A stretch of 64,000 bases of DNA, from contig NC_050101.1 in NCBI RefSeq assembly GCF_902167145.1, forward strand, positions 118,139,789-118,203,788, written 5' to 3'. The DNA comes from Zea mays (Eukaryota > Streptophyta > Magnoliopsida > Poales > Poaceae). The position numbers were made by a program, and so were the translations under genes. This document shows positions 1-11,047 of the stretch, in pieces; positions within the stretch are counted from its first letter, which is position 1; the number at the start of each line of letters is the position of its first letter. The notes beneath the pieces are model-generated. The model saw nothing but the letters and a program-made list of their open reading frames with translations. It had not been told where the DNA came from and made no database searches.

Positions 1-1250
1 CTAGCATATGCCGCTCACCATTTTTCAGGTTGTTCCAAATGGATGTGAAGAGCGCCTTCCTCAACGGGCCAATCAAGGAGGAGGTGTACGTGGAGCAACC
101 CCCTGGCTTCGAGGATGAACGGTACCCCGACCACGTATGTAAGCTCTCTAAGGCGCTCTATGGGCTTAAGTAAGCCCCAAGAGCATGGTATGAATGCCTT
201 AGAGACTTTTTAATTGCTAATGCTTTCAAGGTTGGGAAAGCCGATCCAACTTTATTCACTAAGACTTGTGATGGTGACTTATTTGTGTGCCAAATTTATG
301 TCGATGACATAATATTTGGTTCTACTAACCAAAAGTCTTGTGAAGAGTTTAGCAGGGTGATGACTCAAAAGTTTGAGATGTCGATGATGGGCGAGTTGAA
401 CTACTTCCTTAGGTTCCAAGTGAAGCAACTCAAGGACGGCACCTTCATCTCCCAAACGAAGTACACGCAAGACTTGCTAAAGCGGTTTGGGATGAAGGAC
501 ACCAAGCCCGCAAAGACTCCAATGGGAACGGACGGACACGTCGACCTCAACAAAGGAGGTAAGTCCGTTGATCAAAAAGCATACCGGTCTATGATAGGTT
601 CCTTGCTTTATTTATGCGCCAGTAGACCGGATATTATGCTTAGTGTATGCATGTGTGCTAGATTTCAATCCGATCCAAGGGAGTGTCACTTAGTGGTCGT
701 GAAGCGAATTCTTAGATATTTAGTCGCTACGCCTTGCTTCGGGATCTGGTATCCAAAGGGGTCTACCTTTGACTTAATTGGATATTCAGACTCCGATTAT
801 GCTGGATGTAAGGTCGATAGGAAGAGTACATCAGGGACGTGCCAATTCTTAGGAAGGTCCCTGGTGTCGTGGAGCTCTAAGAAACAAACCTCCGTTGCCC
901 TATCCACCGCTGAGGCCGAGTATGTTGCCGCAGGACAGTGTTGCGCGCAACTACTTTGGATGAGGCAAACCCTCCGGGACTTTGGCTACAATCTGAGCAA
1001 AGTCCCACTCCTATGTGATAATGAGAGTGCTATCCGCATAGCGGACAATCCTGTTGAGCACAGCCGCACAAAGCACATTGACATCCGGCATCACTTTTTG
1101 AGAGACCACCAGCAAAAGGGAGATATCGAAGTGTTCTATATTAGCACCGAGAACCAGCTAGCCGATATCTTTACCAAGCCTTTAGATGAAAAGACCTTTT
1201 GCAGGCTGCGTAGTGAGCTAAATGTCTTAGATTCGCGGAACTTGGATTGA
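1..1250 (+). pseudogene. Copia pol remnant: reverse transcriptase C-half and RNase H
   Basis: This is the C-terminal part of a Copia polyprotein. The RT active-site motif YVDD is read at about 298-309. The RNase H follows with the [17 protein letters not shown] block, the [10 protein letters not shown] block and the CDNESAI block, and the protein ends LNVLDSRNLD at 1250. Two lesions are visible. Compared with the intact copy at 54951-54975, one base is missing near positions 24-29, which shifts the frame at the start. A TAA at 171-173 replaces a codon in the motif before APRAWYE. A Gly-to-Arg change is also present just after NYFL. From 285 to 1250 the frame is open, but no initiation codon of its own is expected because this is the interior of a polyprotein. 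Confidence 0.92.
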
Positions 1251-2038
1251 TGTGTAGCATACATGTGTTTATGCTTTTGATCATGCTACTTTTATGCATA
1301 TTGTTGTTTATTTATGGTGCTCAAGTTGTACTCATGATCCCCGGACCTCACAAGTCCATGTGTGAGTAATGCACATATTTAGGGGAAGATGTGCTACAAC
1401 TTGACCCTTTGAGACTAACCATGTGCTTGAGTTTGCTTGATTTAGTCTCAAAGGTGGATTGAAAGGGAAAGGTGGACTTGGACCATGAAAGACTTCCACT
1501 GCACTTCGATGAGAGGGTAACTCGCTCCAAGTTCATTTCCATCTCCTTATTGCCTTTGTACTCTTATGTGAAGTTTTTGGTGAGGCAATGAGGTTTTAGG
1601 GCCAAGATTGATCCCGTTTTGGTGCTTAATGCCAAAGGGGGAGAAAATAAGGCCAAAGCAAGAAATGGATCAGCTACCACTTGAGAATTTTGAAAACAGT
1701 AGAATAGAGCTTTTGTTTTGTCAAAATCCTCTTGTTGTCTCTCTTTGTCAAAAGTTGGTCTCTTGTGGGGAGAATGTTTGATTATGGGAAAAAGGGGGAG
1801 TTTTTGAATCTTTGATCAATTTCTCTTGGAATACCTCTCTTTATGTCTCTACAAGTGAATTTGACTTAGAGATAGGAAATTGAGGTTGATTTGCAAAAAC
1901 AAAACCAAGTGGTAGCAAAGTATGATCCAAATATGCCAAAGTTGAATCAAAACAATTTATGTTCTTATTTGCATTGATATTGCACTTGTTCTAGTTGCTT
2001 TGTGTTGTGTTGGCATAAATCACCAAAAAGGGGGAGAT
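1251..2038 (+). promoter_or_regulatory. Sirevirus 3' noncoding region with four polypurine tracts
   Basis: No gene is present. Four purine-rich tracts of the type used to prime plus-strand DNA lie at about 1380-1390, 1634-1647, 1786-1800 and 2025-2038. The last one directly abuts the LTR and is the presumed functional PPT. The same four tracts, at nearly the same distances from the LTR (about 0, 240, 395 and 650 bases), occur in the fragment at 2839-3626 and in the complete element at 52945-53733. That shared spacing argues that the extra tracts are conserved rather than accidental. Confidence 0.75.
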
Positions 2039-2575
2039 TGAAAGGGAAATGTGCCTTTGGGCCATTTCTAAGTATTTTGGTGATTTAGTGTCCAACACAA
2101 GTGCTTAGGTGTTAATCTATGACAAGTGATGGACAAAGTGCAAATCAAGTCTAAAGGTATGTTTCTAGACTTGGTACATTGTTTTAAGAACTAATGTATT
2201 GTGTCTAAGTGCTGGAAACAGAAGAAATCAAATTGGAAAAGAGATGGCTTTGTTTAGCCAAAGACAACTCGGTCTGGGTGCACCGGACTGTCCGGTGGTG
2301 CACCGGACAGTGTCCGGTGCGCCAGGCTGGCGACTGTCAACTGGCTGCTCTCGGGAGGCGATCAACGGCGTACGGCTATAAATCACCGGACTATCCGGTG
2401 GTGCACCGGACTGTCTGGTGAGCCATTCACAGGCGAAGTCGTCGCTCTCGGGAAGCGATTAACGGCGTACGGCTATAATTCACCGGACTGTCCGGTGAGG
2501 CACCGGACTGTTCGGTGTGCCAATAGTCAGCCGGGCCAACGGTCGGCCGAGGATTCCGCGCGTGACGCGTGACGT
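2039..2575 (+). repeat. Truncated 3' LTR of the plus-strand Sirevirus
   Basis: It opens TGAAAGGGAAATGTG directly after the PPT. It carries several copies of the palindrome ACCGGACTGTCCGGT and is collinear with roughly the first half of the 1.23-kb LTRs of the element at 51719-60615. The LTR 3' half is missing. The break at about 2575 falls near another CACCGGACTGTC motif, so the exact base cannot be fixed. Confidence 0.8.
2347..2540 (+). repeat. 97-bp direct duplication within the LTR
   Basis: Two adjacent units of about 97 bp start at 2347 and 2444. Each contains GCTCTCGGG, then a CAACGGCGTACGGCTATAA-like stretch (TAACGG in the second unit), then two ACCGGAC-type palindromes. The complete Ji/Opie LTRs in this window carry this segment only once, so this LTR has an internal tandem duplication. 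Confidence 0.65.
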
Positions 2576-2838
2576 GAGGCACCGGACTGTCTGGTGTGCC
2601 AGACTGAGCTGATCTTCGGCTACACACAACCAGTCTTTTGCAATCCTTTTCTTTTCCTGTTTCTAGCACTTAGACAAAATATGTTAGTACTCAAAACAAT
2701 GTACTAAGTCTAGAAACATACCTCATGTCTTGATTTGCACTTTTCTCTTTATTTAGCACATAAGAACTTAATCAAATGTGTTGGACACTTAATCACTAAA
2801 ACATAATAGAAATTGCCTAAGGGCACATTTCCCTTTCA
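2576..2838 (-). repeat. Truncated 3' LTR of a minus-strand Sirevirus
   Basis: Read on the minus strand it opens TGAAAGGGAAATGTG at 2838 and matches the first ~260 bases of a Ji/Opie LTR. It differs clearly from the plus-strand LTR at 2039, so the two come from different element copies. The remaining ~1 kb of the LTR is absent. Its inner edge with the plus-strand LTR is approximate. Confidence 0.78.
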
Positions 2839-3626
2839 AACTCCCCCTTTTTGGTGATTTATGCCAACACATCCAAAAGCAACCAAAAGAAGCGCAACAT
2901 CAATGCAATTGAGAACAAAATTGTCTTTGCACAAGTTTTGACATATTTGGATCAATCTTTGCCACCACTTGGTTTGTTTTTGCAAATCAAATTCATTTTC
3001 CTATCTCTAATTTAAACTCACTTGTTTGGGCATCAAGAGAGATAATCCAAGAGTGAAAATGATCAAGAGCCAAAAACTCCCCCTTTTTCCCATAATCAAA
3101 ATTCTCCCCCATAAGAGACCAAATTTTGCAATTAGAGTATTTTGGCAAATCAAAAGTTCTAACTCTATTGTTTTCAAAATTTACAAGTGGTAGCTGATCC
3201 ATTTGCTTGCTTTGGCCTTAATTTCTCTCCCTTTGGCATTAAGCACCAAAACGGGATTATTCTTGGCCCTTTAACCCCATTGCCTCACCAAAATTGTCAA
3301 TTAAGAGCAAAAAGGCAATAAGAGCATAGGTATGAACTTGGAAGTAGATACACCAATACCGGAGTGCAGTGGAAGTCTTTGCAATGTCCAAGTCCATTTT
3401 CCCTTTCAATGCACCTTTGAGACTACATCAAGAATACTCAAACACAAAGGTTAGTCTCAAAGGGTCAAGTTGTAGCACATCTCCCCCTAAATATGTGCAT
3501 CATTCACACATGGACTTGTGAGGTCCGGGGATCCTGTGTACAACTTGAGCACCATAAATAAACAATAATGGATTTAAATGCATAAAGTAACATAATCAAA
3601 GGCATAGAACACATGTATGCTATAGA
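2839..3626 (-). promoter_or_regulatory. Sirevirus 3' noncoding region with four polypurine tracts (minus strand)
   Basis: No gene is present. Pyrimidine runs on the plus strand mark purine tracts on the element strand at 2839-2852 (next to the LTR), 3077-3091, about 3222-3237 and 3481-3490. Their spacing matches the other two Sirevirus 3' regions in this window. Confidence 0.72.
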
Positions 3627-5113
3627 TCAATCCAAGTTACGCGAATCTAAGACATTTAGCTCACTATGCAACCTGCAAAACCTTTTCTCATCTAAAGGCT
3701 TGGTAAAGATATCGGCTAGCTGGTTCTCGGTGTTAATATGGTACACCTCGATATCTCCCTTTTGCTGGTGGTCTCTCAGGAAGTGATGCCGGATGTCTAT
3801 GTGCTTAGTGCGGCTGTGTTCAATAGGATCATCCGCCATACGGATTGCACTCTCATTGTCACATAGGAGTGGGACTTTGCTCAGATTGTAGCCAAAGTCC
3901 CTGAGGGTTTGCCTCATCCAAAGTAGTTGCACGCAGCACTGTCCTGCGACAACATACTCGGCCTCAGTGGTGGATAGGGCAACAGATGTTTGTTTCTTTG
4001 AACTCCAAGACACCAGGGACCTTTCTAAGAATTGGCACGTCCCTGATGTACTCTTCCTATCAACCTTGCATCCAGCATAATCGGAGTCTGAATATCCAAC
4101 TAAGTCAAAGGTAGACCCCTTTGGATACCAGATCTCGAAGCAAGGCGTAGCAACTAAATACCTAAGAATTCGCTTAACGGCCACAAGGTGACATTCCTTG
4201 GGGTTGGATTGAAATCTAGCACACATGCATACACATAGCATAATGTCCGGTCTACTAGCACATAAATAAAGCAAGGAACCTATCATAGACCGGTATGCCT
4301 TTTAATCAACGGACTTACCTCCTTTGTTGAGGTCGACGCGCCCGTCGGTTCCCATAGGTGTCTTTGCGGGCTTGGCGTCCTTCATCCCAAACCGCTTGAG
4401 AAGATCTTGTGTGTACTTTGTTTGGGAGATGAAGGTGTCGTCCTTGAGTTGCTTCACTTGGAACCCAAGGAAGTAGGTCAACTCACCCATCATAGGCATT
4501 TCAAATTTTTGAGTCATCACCCTGCTAAACTCCTCACAAGAATTTTGGTTAGTAGAACCAAATATTATGTCATCGACATAAATTTGGCACACAAAAAGGT
4601 CACCGTCACAAGTCTTAGTGAAAGGAGTGGGATCGGCTTTCCCAACCTTGAAAGCATTAGCAATTAAGAAATCTCTAAGGCATTCATACCATGCTCTTGG
4701 GGCTTGCTTAAGTCCATAGAGCGCCTTAGAGAGCTTAAAAACGTGGTTAGGATGCCTGTCATCCTCAAAGCCAGGGGTTGTTCCACGTATACCTCCTCCT
4801 TGATTGGCCCGTTGAGGAAAGCGCTCTTCATGTCCATTTGAAACAACCTGAAGGAATGGTGAGCGGCATAGGCTAATAGAATGGGAATAGACTCTAGCCT
4901 AGCCACAGGAGCAAAAGTCTCCTCAAAATCCAAACCTGTGACATGGGCATAACCTTTTGCCACAAGTCGAGCCTTATTTCTTGTCACCACCCCATGCTCG
5001 TCTTGCTTATTGCGGAACACCCACTTGGTTCCCACAACGTTTTGCTTTGGACATGGCACCAGGCTCCAAACTTCATTCCTCTTGAAGTTGTTGAGCTCTT
5101 CCTGCATGGCCAA
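3627..5113 (-). pseudogene. Copia pol remnant: RT and RNase H, broken
   Basis: Read on the minus strand, an RT segment (KARLVAKGY block, [10 protein letters not shown] block, then YVDD) is followed by RNase H ([34 protein letters not shown]) and ends SRNLD at 3627. A TAA at about 4305 stops the frame just before the [11 protein letters not shown] block. One base is missing after the VEQP codons near 4781 and shifts the frame. Both lesions also occur in the duplicated copy at 5881-6865, so they predate the duplication. The RT N-terminus ends at the Tekay LTR junction. Downstream of YVDD the protein matches the complete element closely. Confidence 0.9.
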
Positions 5114-5115
5114 TG

Positions 5116-5880
5116 TGACGGAACCTCCCAAGTCATTAGGCCCACCTACAGTTGTCCTTTTCCAATGGACCTTAGACAACCCAGCAGGTGCCCCTAAATC
5201 ACTTGACAAGTTTGGTATCTGCTTTCCTTACCTTTCCCAAGAGCGTTTCACCCGTCACACAGACATTACAATACATCGGAGGTGCGAAAATGCGGGAGCA
5301 ATTACATTAACTTACCTTTATTGAAAAGTAAGACATAGTTATATAGTTACAGACCAGAACATAATATATGAGTGATGAGTATTATTATTACAAACCACGG
5401 GAGGCAAAAACCCATCCCGATAAGTATTAAACAAAAGTTCTATGGAGGATCCTTTCCTCCCATAGCTTTAGTCTTGATTCTCTTCCTTTGGTACCACCTT
5501 TGAATAGAAGCAACAAAAGTTTGCCGCTTCTTCACCTAAAACAACATGGGATAAAGCCCTGAGTATGGAATTACTCAGTAAGTCTTACCCGACTGAAGAA
5601 AAGACTCTCAAGGGTATGCTGGCTAGAGGGAGTCAAGGTAAGGCTTATCAATAATCAATGACTCTGTTTGCAGAAATGCTTACTAAGAGTGGATCCTTAA
5701 AAATCCAGTTTTATTTGTTAGGTTAAGTAAAAATTACCTGCAGCTAGAGTTCTTTCTACCCTAGTTCAATCACTTGACCTATACTAGCCAATTTCTTAAT
5801 CACCATTCATCTTTACTGGAGTTCTACGTGTAGATCAGTGACCAAGTCTTCATAACCGCGAAGTTACGGCGATCTGAATC
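5116..5880 (-). repeat. Partial Tekay-like LTR copy created by the duplication
   Basis: It starts TGACGGAACCTCCC and follows the first 765 bases of the full LTR at 6868-10895 with few differences. It then breaks off into Sirevirus sequence. It has no internal region of its own, so it is a by-product of the tandem duplication and not a solo LTR. Confidence 0.9.
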
Positions 5881-6865
5881 CAGATCCCGAAGCAAGGCGT
5901 AGTAACTAAATACCTAAGAATTCGCTTAACGGCCACAAGGTGACATTCCTTGGGGTCGGATTGAAATCTAGCACACATGCATACACATAGCATAATGTCC
6001 GGTCTACTAGCACATAAATAAAGCAAGGAACCTATCATAGACCGGTATGCCTTTTAATCAACGGACTTACCTTCTTTGTTGAGGTCGACGTGCCCGTCGG
6101 TTCCCATAGGTGTCTTTGCGGGCTTGGCGTCCTTCATCCCAAACCGCTTGAGAAGATCTTGTGTGTACTTTATTTGGGAGATGAAGGTGCCGTCCTTGAG
6201 TTGCTTCACTTGGAACCCAAGGAAGTAGGTCAACTCACCCATCATAGGCAATTCAAATTTTTGAGTCATCACCCTGCTAAACTCCTCACAAGAATTTTGG
6301 TTAGTAGAACCAAATATTATGTCATCGACATAAATTTGGCACACAAAAAGGTCACCGTCACAAGTCTTAGTGAAAGGAGTGGGATCGGCTTTCCCAACCT
6401 TGAAAGCATTAGCAATTAAGAAATCTCTAAGGCATTCATACCATGCTCTTGGGGCTTGCTTAAGTCCATAGAGCGCCTTAGAGAGCTTAAAAACGTGGTT
6501 AGGATGCCTGTCATCCTCAAAGCCAGGGGTTGTTCCACGTATACCTCCTCCTTGATTGGCCCGTTGAGGAAAGCGCTCTTCACGTCCATTTGAAACAACC
6601 TGAAGGAATGGTGAGCGGCATAGGCTAATAGAATGGGAATAGACTCTAGCCTAGCCACAGGAGCAAAAGTCTCCTCAAAATCCAAACCTGCGACTTGGGC
6701 ATAACCTTTTGCCACAAGTCGAACCTTGTTTCTTGTCACCACCCCGTGCTCGTCTTGCTTATTGCGGAACACCCACTTGGTTCCCACAACGTTTTGCTTT
6801 GGACATGGCACCAGGCTCCAAACTTCATTCCTCTTGAAGTTGTTGAGCTCTTCCTGCATGGCCAA
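5881..6865 (-). pseudogene. Duplicated copy of the Sirevirus RT fragment
   Basis: This repeats 4129-5113. It holds part of RNase H, the YVDD motif (about 6320) and the upstream RT blocks, with the same missing base after VEQP (near 6533) and the same TAA near 6056. At its left end the reading frame runs across the duplication joint into antisense LTR sequence, giving a short chimeric tail (CFGIW then unrelated residues). It is not functional. Confidence 0.9.
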
Positions 6866-6867
6866 TG

Positions 6868-9800
6868 TGACGGAACCTCCCAAGTCATTAGGCCCACCTA
6901 GAGTTGTCCTTGTCCAACAGACCTCAGACAACCCTGCAGGTGCCCCTGAATCACTTGACAAGTTCGGTATCTGCTTTCCTTACCTTTCCCAAGAGCGTTT
7001 CACCCGTCACGCAGACATTACAATACATCGGAGGTGCGAAAATGCGGGAGCAATTACATTAACTTACCTTTATTGAAAAGTAAGACAGAGTTATATAGTT
7101 ACAGACCAGAACATAATATATGAGTGATGAGTATTATTATTACAAACCATGGGAGGCAAAAACCCATCCCAATAAGTATTAAACAAAAGTTTTACGGAGG
7201 ATCCTTTCCTCCCGCAACTTTAGTCTTGATTCTCTTCCTTTGGTACCACCTTTGAATAGAAGCAACAAAAGTTTGCCGCTTCTTCACCTAAAACAATATG
7301 GGATAAAGCCCTGAGTATGGAATTACTCAGTAAGTCTTACCCGACTAAAGAAAAGAATCTCAAGGGTATGCTGGCTAGAGGGAGTCAAGGTAAGGCTTAT
7401 CAATAATCAATGACTCTGTTTGCAGAAATGCTTACTAAGAGTGGATCCTTAAAAATCTAGTTTTATTTGTCAGGTTAAGTAAAAATTACCTGCAGCTAGA
7501 GTTCTTTCTACCCTAGTTCAATCACTTGACCTATACTAGCCAATTTCTTAATCACCATTCATCTTTACTGGAGTTCTACGTGTAGGTCAGTGACCAAGTC
7601 TTCATAACCGCGAAGTTACGGCGATCCGAATCGATTATACTCAGCTGAGGATCTCCAATCACATGACATATGTAGCACTTAACCCTTGCATATGTCAACT
7701 CGCCACCAGGGTTCTTAAGACCAGATCAGGTTCACGCCAACCGAGAGCACAGATACACCACTGTCCAGCCTCTTGCCACGGAGGGTACACACTACTCTCG
7801 CCATCTCTCCACTCCCATTGCGTGGTATCTTATTCTGGTATTGGTCTACCCGAGGCAAAGCTTACCCATGACGAGGCATGTGACCAGTTAAAGGGTCCTT
7901 GATCATGAAGCCTACATCGACACGGTCCTTAATCGACTCATACGGGGACACTACATCGAGACTCTCTTCTCGTGCAAGTCACCCGCCCGGTCTCAGCTTA
8001 ATCATTTCAAACCCGAAGTTTGGTACCTAGTAGAGGTACGTCTTTTCTGATGTTGAACCCATCATGGCCATGATGGTTTCACCATCAAGTTTTGTTTTTG
8101 AAAACATCCCTCCCACTTTGCAACATCATCTTTTGAGAAAACAAAACATTTTATTTTTCTAAGGCAAAGCTAAGCATAAGGAAAACCTTTTTAAAACAGG
8201 GATTTAGGAAATAATCAAGTCCAAGGAAGGAGATGCAGCAATAGTTTAGCACACAACTCCTATCACCTAATGCATCAAGTAAGTGAGAAAGATTTTAAAA
8301 GGAACAAGGAGGTGGCAAATGCACCGGGGCTTGCCTTGTGTTACTGGTGAATCAGGTTCGGTTCCGCAGATATCGAAATAAAAATAGTTGCCTGCCTGAT
8401 GTTCCTCAGGTGGTGGGGGTGAAATCTTCGCTTCTTCGACTTCTACTTCTTCTTCGTTTTCTAGATATAGCCATACATAATAATGAATGTCCACGTAATG
8501 CTCATGTGAGTGCAAAGATAATAAAAGTTTATTATCTAAAGTCTTGAATACAATTTTCCTTCACGGATCTCCGAGAACTTAGGGTTTCCGGAGTCAATAG
8601 TGAAGTTCACAGGGCAGGGGGGCTAGGGTTTTTGGGTTTTAAGTATCAAACATGGTCCAAAACATACCAAATTTTACCCAAGGCTTCTAAATATTATTTA
8701 GAGATTACCCCAAAAATTTAGTGAATTTTGGATTTATTATTTATTCTCTAAAAATCCAGTAGCATGGTTCTTGGCTATTTTAAATGCTCTATAATTTCCT
8801 ATTTGGACTAAAAATCATGAAACTATTTTTATTAATTTCTATAGGAAATTAGAAGTCTAACAAAATTGGTCTTGCATTTTTAGGATTTTTCTACAATTTT
8901 CTAGAATTTCTTTAGCTCTGGCAGAAAAAGAAAAGGAAAAAGACATGAATAGTTCTGGACCGAATTTGGCCCAGGTCGGCCCATCCACTGGTGAAACCGC
9001 GCCCGCGCCCGCCTGCGCTGACAAATTTACACAGAGACCCTTGCTATTTGAATAATCCGTTAAGAATCCTTAACCACTATTCATTCTCTCTCTGACAGTT
9101 ACATAGAGGTCCCCCGACTTCTGTTTCTTCTCCAAATAAACCCCTGGCCACGGCGTGCTCGTCGTCGATCACCGACGCGGCACGTACTGGCCATGGCCAG
9201 CGGTGAGTGTCTAAAATAGCTACGGGATGACCATTCCTGACCTAAGGCGACTCGAGAACAGGCTTCAATTTTGGCGGGCACACATAGAGAGTGTTCTACC
9301 CACGTACACGGCGGAAACCGTGACGTCAAGCCCGCGTTCCCGTTCAATCATGCCTGGATTGGTCCAATGGCTGCCACGGCGAGCTTTACGGGTATACAAA
9401 GCTACTAAAACAACACTCAAAAAGTACATAGCCATACCCGAGTGGTCCAGCCATGGAAGGGCTATCTACGGCGGCGCGGAGATCCAATTTGGGGGAAAAC
9501 CCGAATTGAAGTGCTACAGTGGATGATTGGAGACGAGAGTGGGTGCTCTGGCTTGGTGATGGCCCAACGCAGTAGTCCATGTCGTCAATTTATAGTGGGG
9601 CTAAGCGGTGGCCAGTGAATTTGGTGAAGACGCGCGGCGGTCAGAATGAAGGGGTGAGTCACTGGCACGATTTACCGTGGCACTCACCGGTTGAGGAGCT
9701 ACAGCGGTTATCGGCGAGCTAGTGCGGCTAGTGACGACGTGGTTAAAGGCCTGGAGCTTGGCACAATCGCGGTGAAGAATGGCAACTCCGGTGATGGCCG

Positions 9801-10895
9801 TAAAGCCACGTCGCCGGTGCAAAGGGTAGGGGACAGCGAGGCCACAGTAGCTCATACCCATCCGCGACGAGATCTTTTCATGGTGAGCGAAATCCACACG
9901 CCCGCGGCACGAATCCCGACGGTCAGCATGAATCCGGGCGCAAAGACCGTCGGCGACGAGGGGGGCTAAACCAGCGATCAAGTTCAGATTATTGTACCAT
10001 CAAACGCTTCTTCAGTCAGTCTGACATGCCAGTTTTGGGGTGAATTTCCTCTCAATTTTCCATGGCAACTAGACCAATGCTCTGCAGCAAAGTTGTAGCT
10101 TAATAGACCAGCTCCAACTTTGCTACATTGTGCATCCACAAAATGTCACAATATCCTACTTAAAATTGAGCTCTAAGTTCATGCAATCCCACTGTTAGTC
10201 TGACTCCAGACTTTAAATAGTCTGACATCACAACTTTGGGCACATTTTCTCCAAATTTTTCATAACAACAATGTTTAATCCCTTAAGCAAAGTTGTTCTC
10301 CTAACATAGCTCTATAGATTTGATGTGGTGACCCTAGGCAAATTCTCTATATTTTTGGATCTACAGAGCCCTAAAGTCAGCCCTCTCTTGCTGTTTTCAG
10401 ACTTAACTTCTTGAGCACAAGAGTGACCTTTTTGCAAATAAGCCCAAAACTTAGGGTTTAACTTGCAAATCCACTTATTTGTGAACCATATGACTTAAGA
10501 TGCTTTACTTCCATGGTTTTTTGCACTTTGGTCCAAAAGTGCACTAATTTTGCACTTAGCCCCCTTGGGTTTAAGTTTAGGGCTTTCTAGGGTTCTATTT
10601 AGGGTTTGTGGTACTTTTAGGGTTTTAATACCACTTTAGCCCATTCATAGTGATATTTTATGATTATTATAGTTAAGCTTTAGAGTGTTCTCTTAGTTAA
10701 GCTTTGGTTACCCCTTTAAGCCCAATCTAGGGTTAGGTATCTTACCCTAGGGTTTAATCCACAAAATGTTATATCAACACAACTTGTTTGAAATTTTTGC
10801 CTAGTGAATGCATTATAGGTGTGACAAACACATGATATGCTATGATTATGATGTTATGCTCAAGTTTTAGTAACACTAACACTAGGGGTGTTACA
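6868..10895 (-). repeat. Full 3' LTR of the Tekay-like element (4,028 bp)
   Basis: Its inner boundary is set by the PPT at 10896 and the TGTAACACCCC terminus (complement at 10885-10895). The outer boundary TGACGG at 6868 matches the base next to the PBS in the other LTR (16494). A TATA-like CACTATAAATT lies at 9587-9597 on the minus strand. Several short reading frames inside it are not conserved with the other LTR and are not annotated. The rest holds no gene. Confidence 0.9.
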
Positions 10896-10913
10896 TCCTT
10901 CCCCCCATAAAAG
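10896..10913 (-). other. Polypurine tract of the Tekay-like element
   Basis: On the minus strand a purine-rich stretch (CTTTTATGGGGGGAAGGA) immediately precedes the TGTAACACC LTR start. Position and composition fit the plus-strand primer. Just upstream lies the palindromic AATCTCGGGACGAGATT, also seen in related form before the LTR at 32366. Confidence 0.8.
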
Positions 10914-11047
10914 AATCTCGTCCCGAGATTAGAAGTCCTAAGGCAAGTAATGGAAAAGGAAATGCTTCACATTTTTATTTCCTTATTCTTGGTACAAGGC
11001 AGGGGTGGTTTGGGGCTCACTCCTTTATTACAACAATTGTATACACT

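Larger units (their letters stand above)
1..2575 (+). mobile_element. 3' part of a Ji/Opie-type Sirevirus (Ty1/Copia), cut by the window edge
   Basis: The fragment holds the end of pol (RT and RNase H), a long 3' noncoding region with repeated polypurine tracts, and the first ~540 bases of the 3' LTR, in the order expected of a plus-strand Copia element. The LTR opens TGAAAGGGAAATGTG right after a polypurine tract, as in the full-length element at 51719-60615. The LTR is truncated at about 2575, where an oppositely oriented LTR begins. The 5' part lies outside the window. The assignment to Sirevirus rests on near-identity of the pol remnant with the complete element; Ji and Opie cannot be told apart by eye. 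Confidence 0.9.
2576..5113 (-). mobile_element. Minus-strand Ji/Opie-type Sirevirus fragment (3' end)
   Basis: From right to left the fragment contains part of RT, RNase H, a noncoding region with polypurine tracts, and an LTR stub. It stops at about 5113, where the end of a Tekay-like LTR begins, inside the codons upstream of the RT core. The 5' part of this element should lie on the far side of the Tekay insertion, but a later rearrangement at 20046 has removed or displaced it. A second copy of its RT segment is present at 5881-6865 because of a tandem duplication. Confidence 0.85.
4129..7632. repeat. 1,752-bp tandem duplication spanning a retroelement junction
   Basis: Two direct units, about 4129-5880 and 5881-7632, share a constant offset of 1,752 bases. 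The RNase H sequence at 4128 matches 5880, and the LTR start at 5116 matches 6868. Each unit contains 985 bases of Sirevirus RT/RNase H followed by 765 bases of a Tekay-like LTR. The internal junction reads GATCTGAATC joined to CAGATCCCG, with at most one base of microhomology. Only scattered substitutions separate the units by eye. The two units are adjacent with no spacer and no terminal features, which fits a local duplication rather than a second insertion. Confidence 0.9.

Noticed and set aside
2199..2669. ORFs made of repeated CTGQC/PDSPV-type residues in the fused LTRs
   Set aside because: They simply translate the CACCGGACTGTCCGGTG palindromes.
5116..5880. Solo LTR of a second Tekay-like insertion
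   Set aside because: The 1,752-bp offset holds on both sides of the junction, including Sirevirus sequence, so it is a segmental duplication.
9099..9981. Several overlapping ORFs in the Tekay-like LTR
   Set aside because: GC-rich LTR sequence; the frames differ in length and are disrupted in the other LTR (18725-19565).
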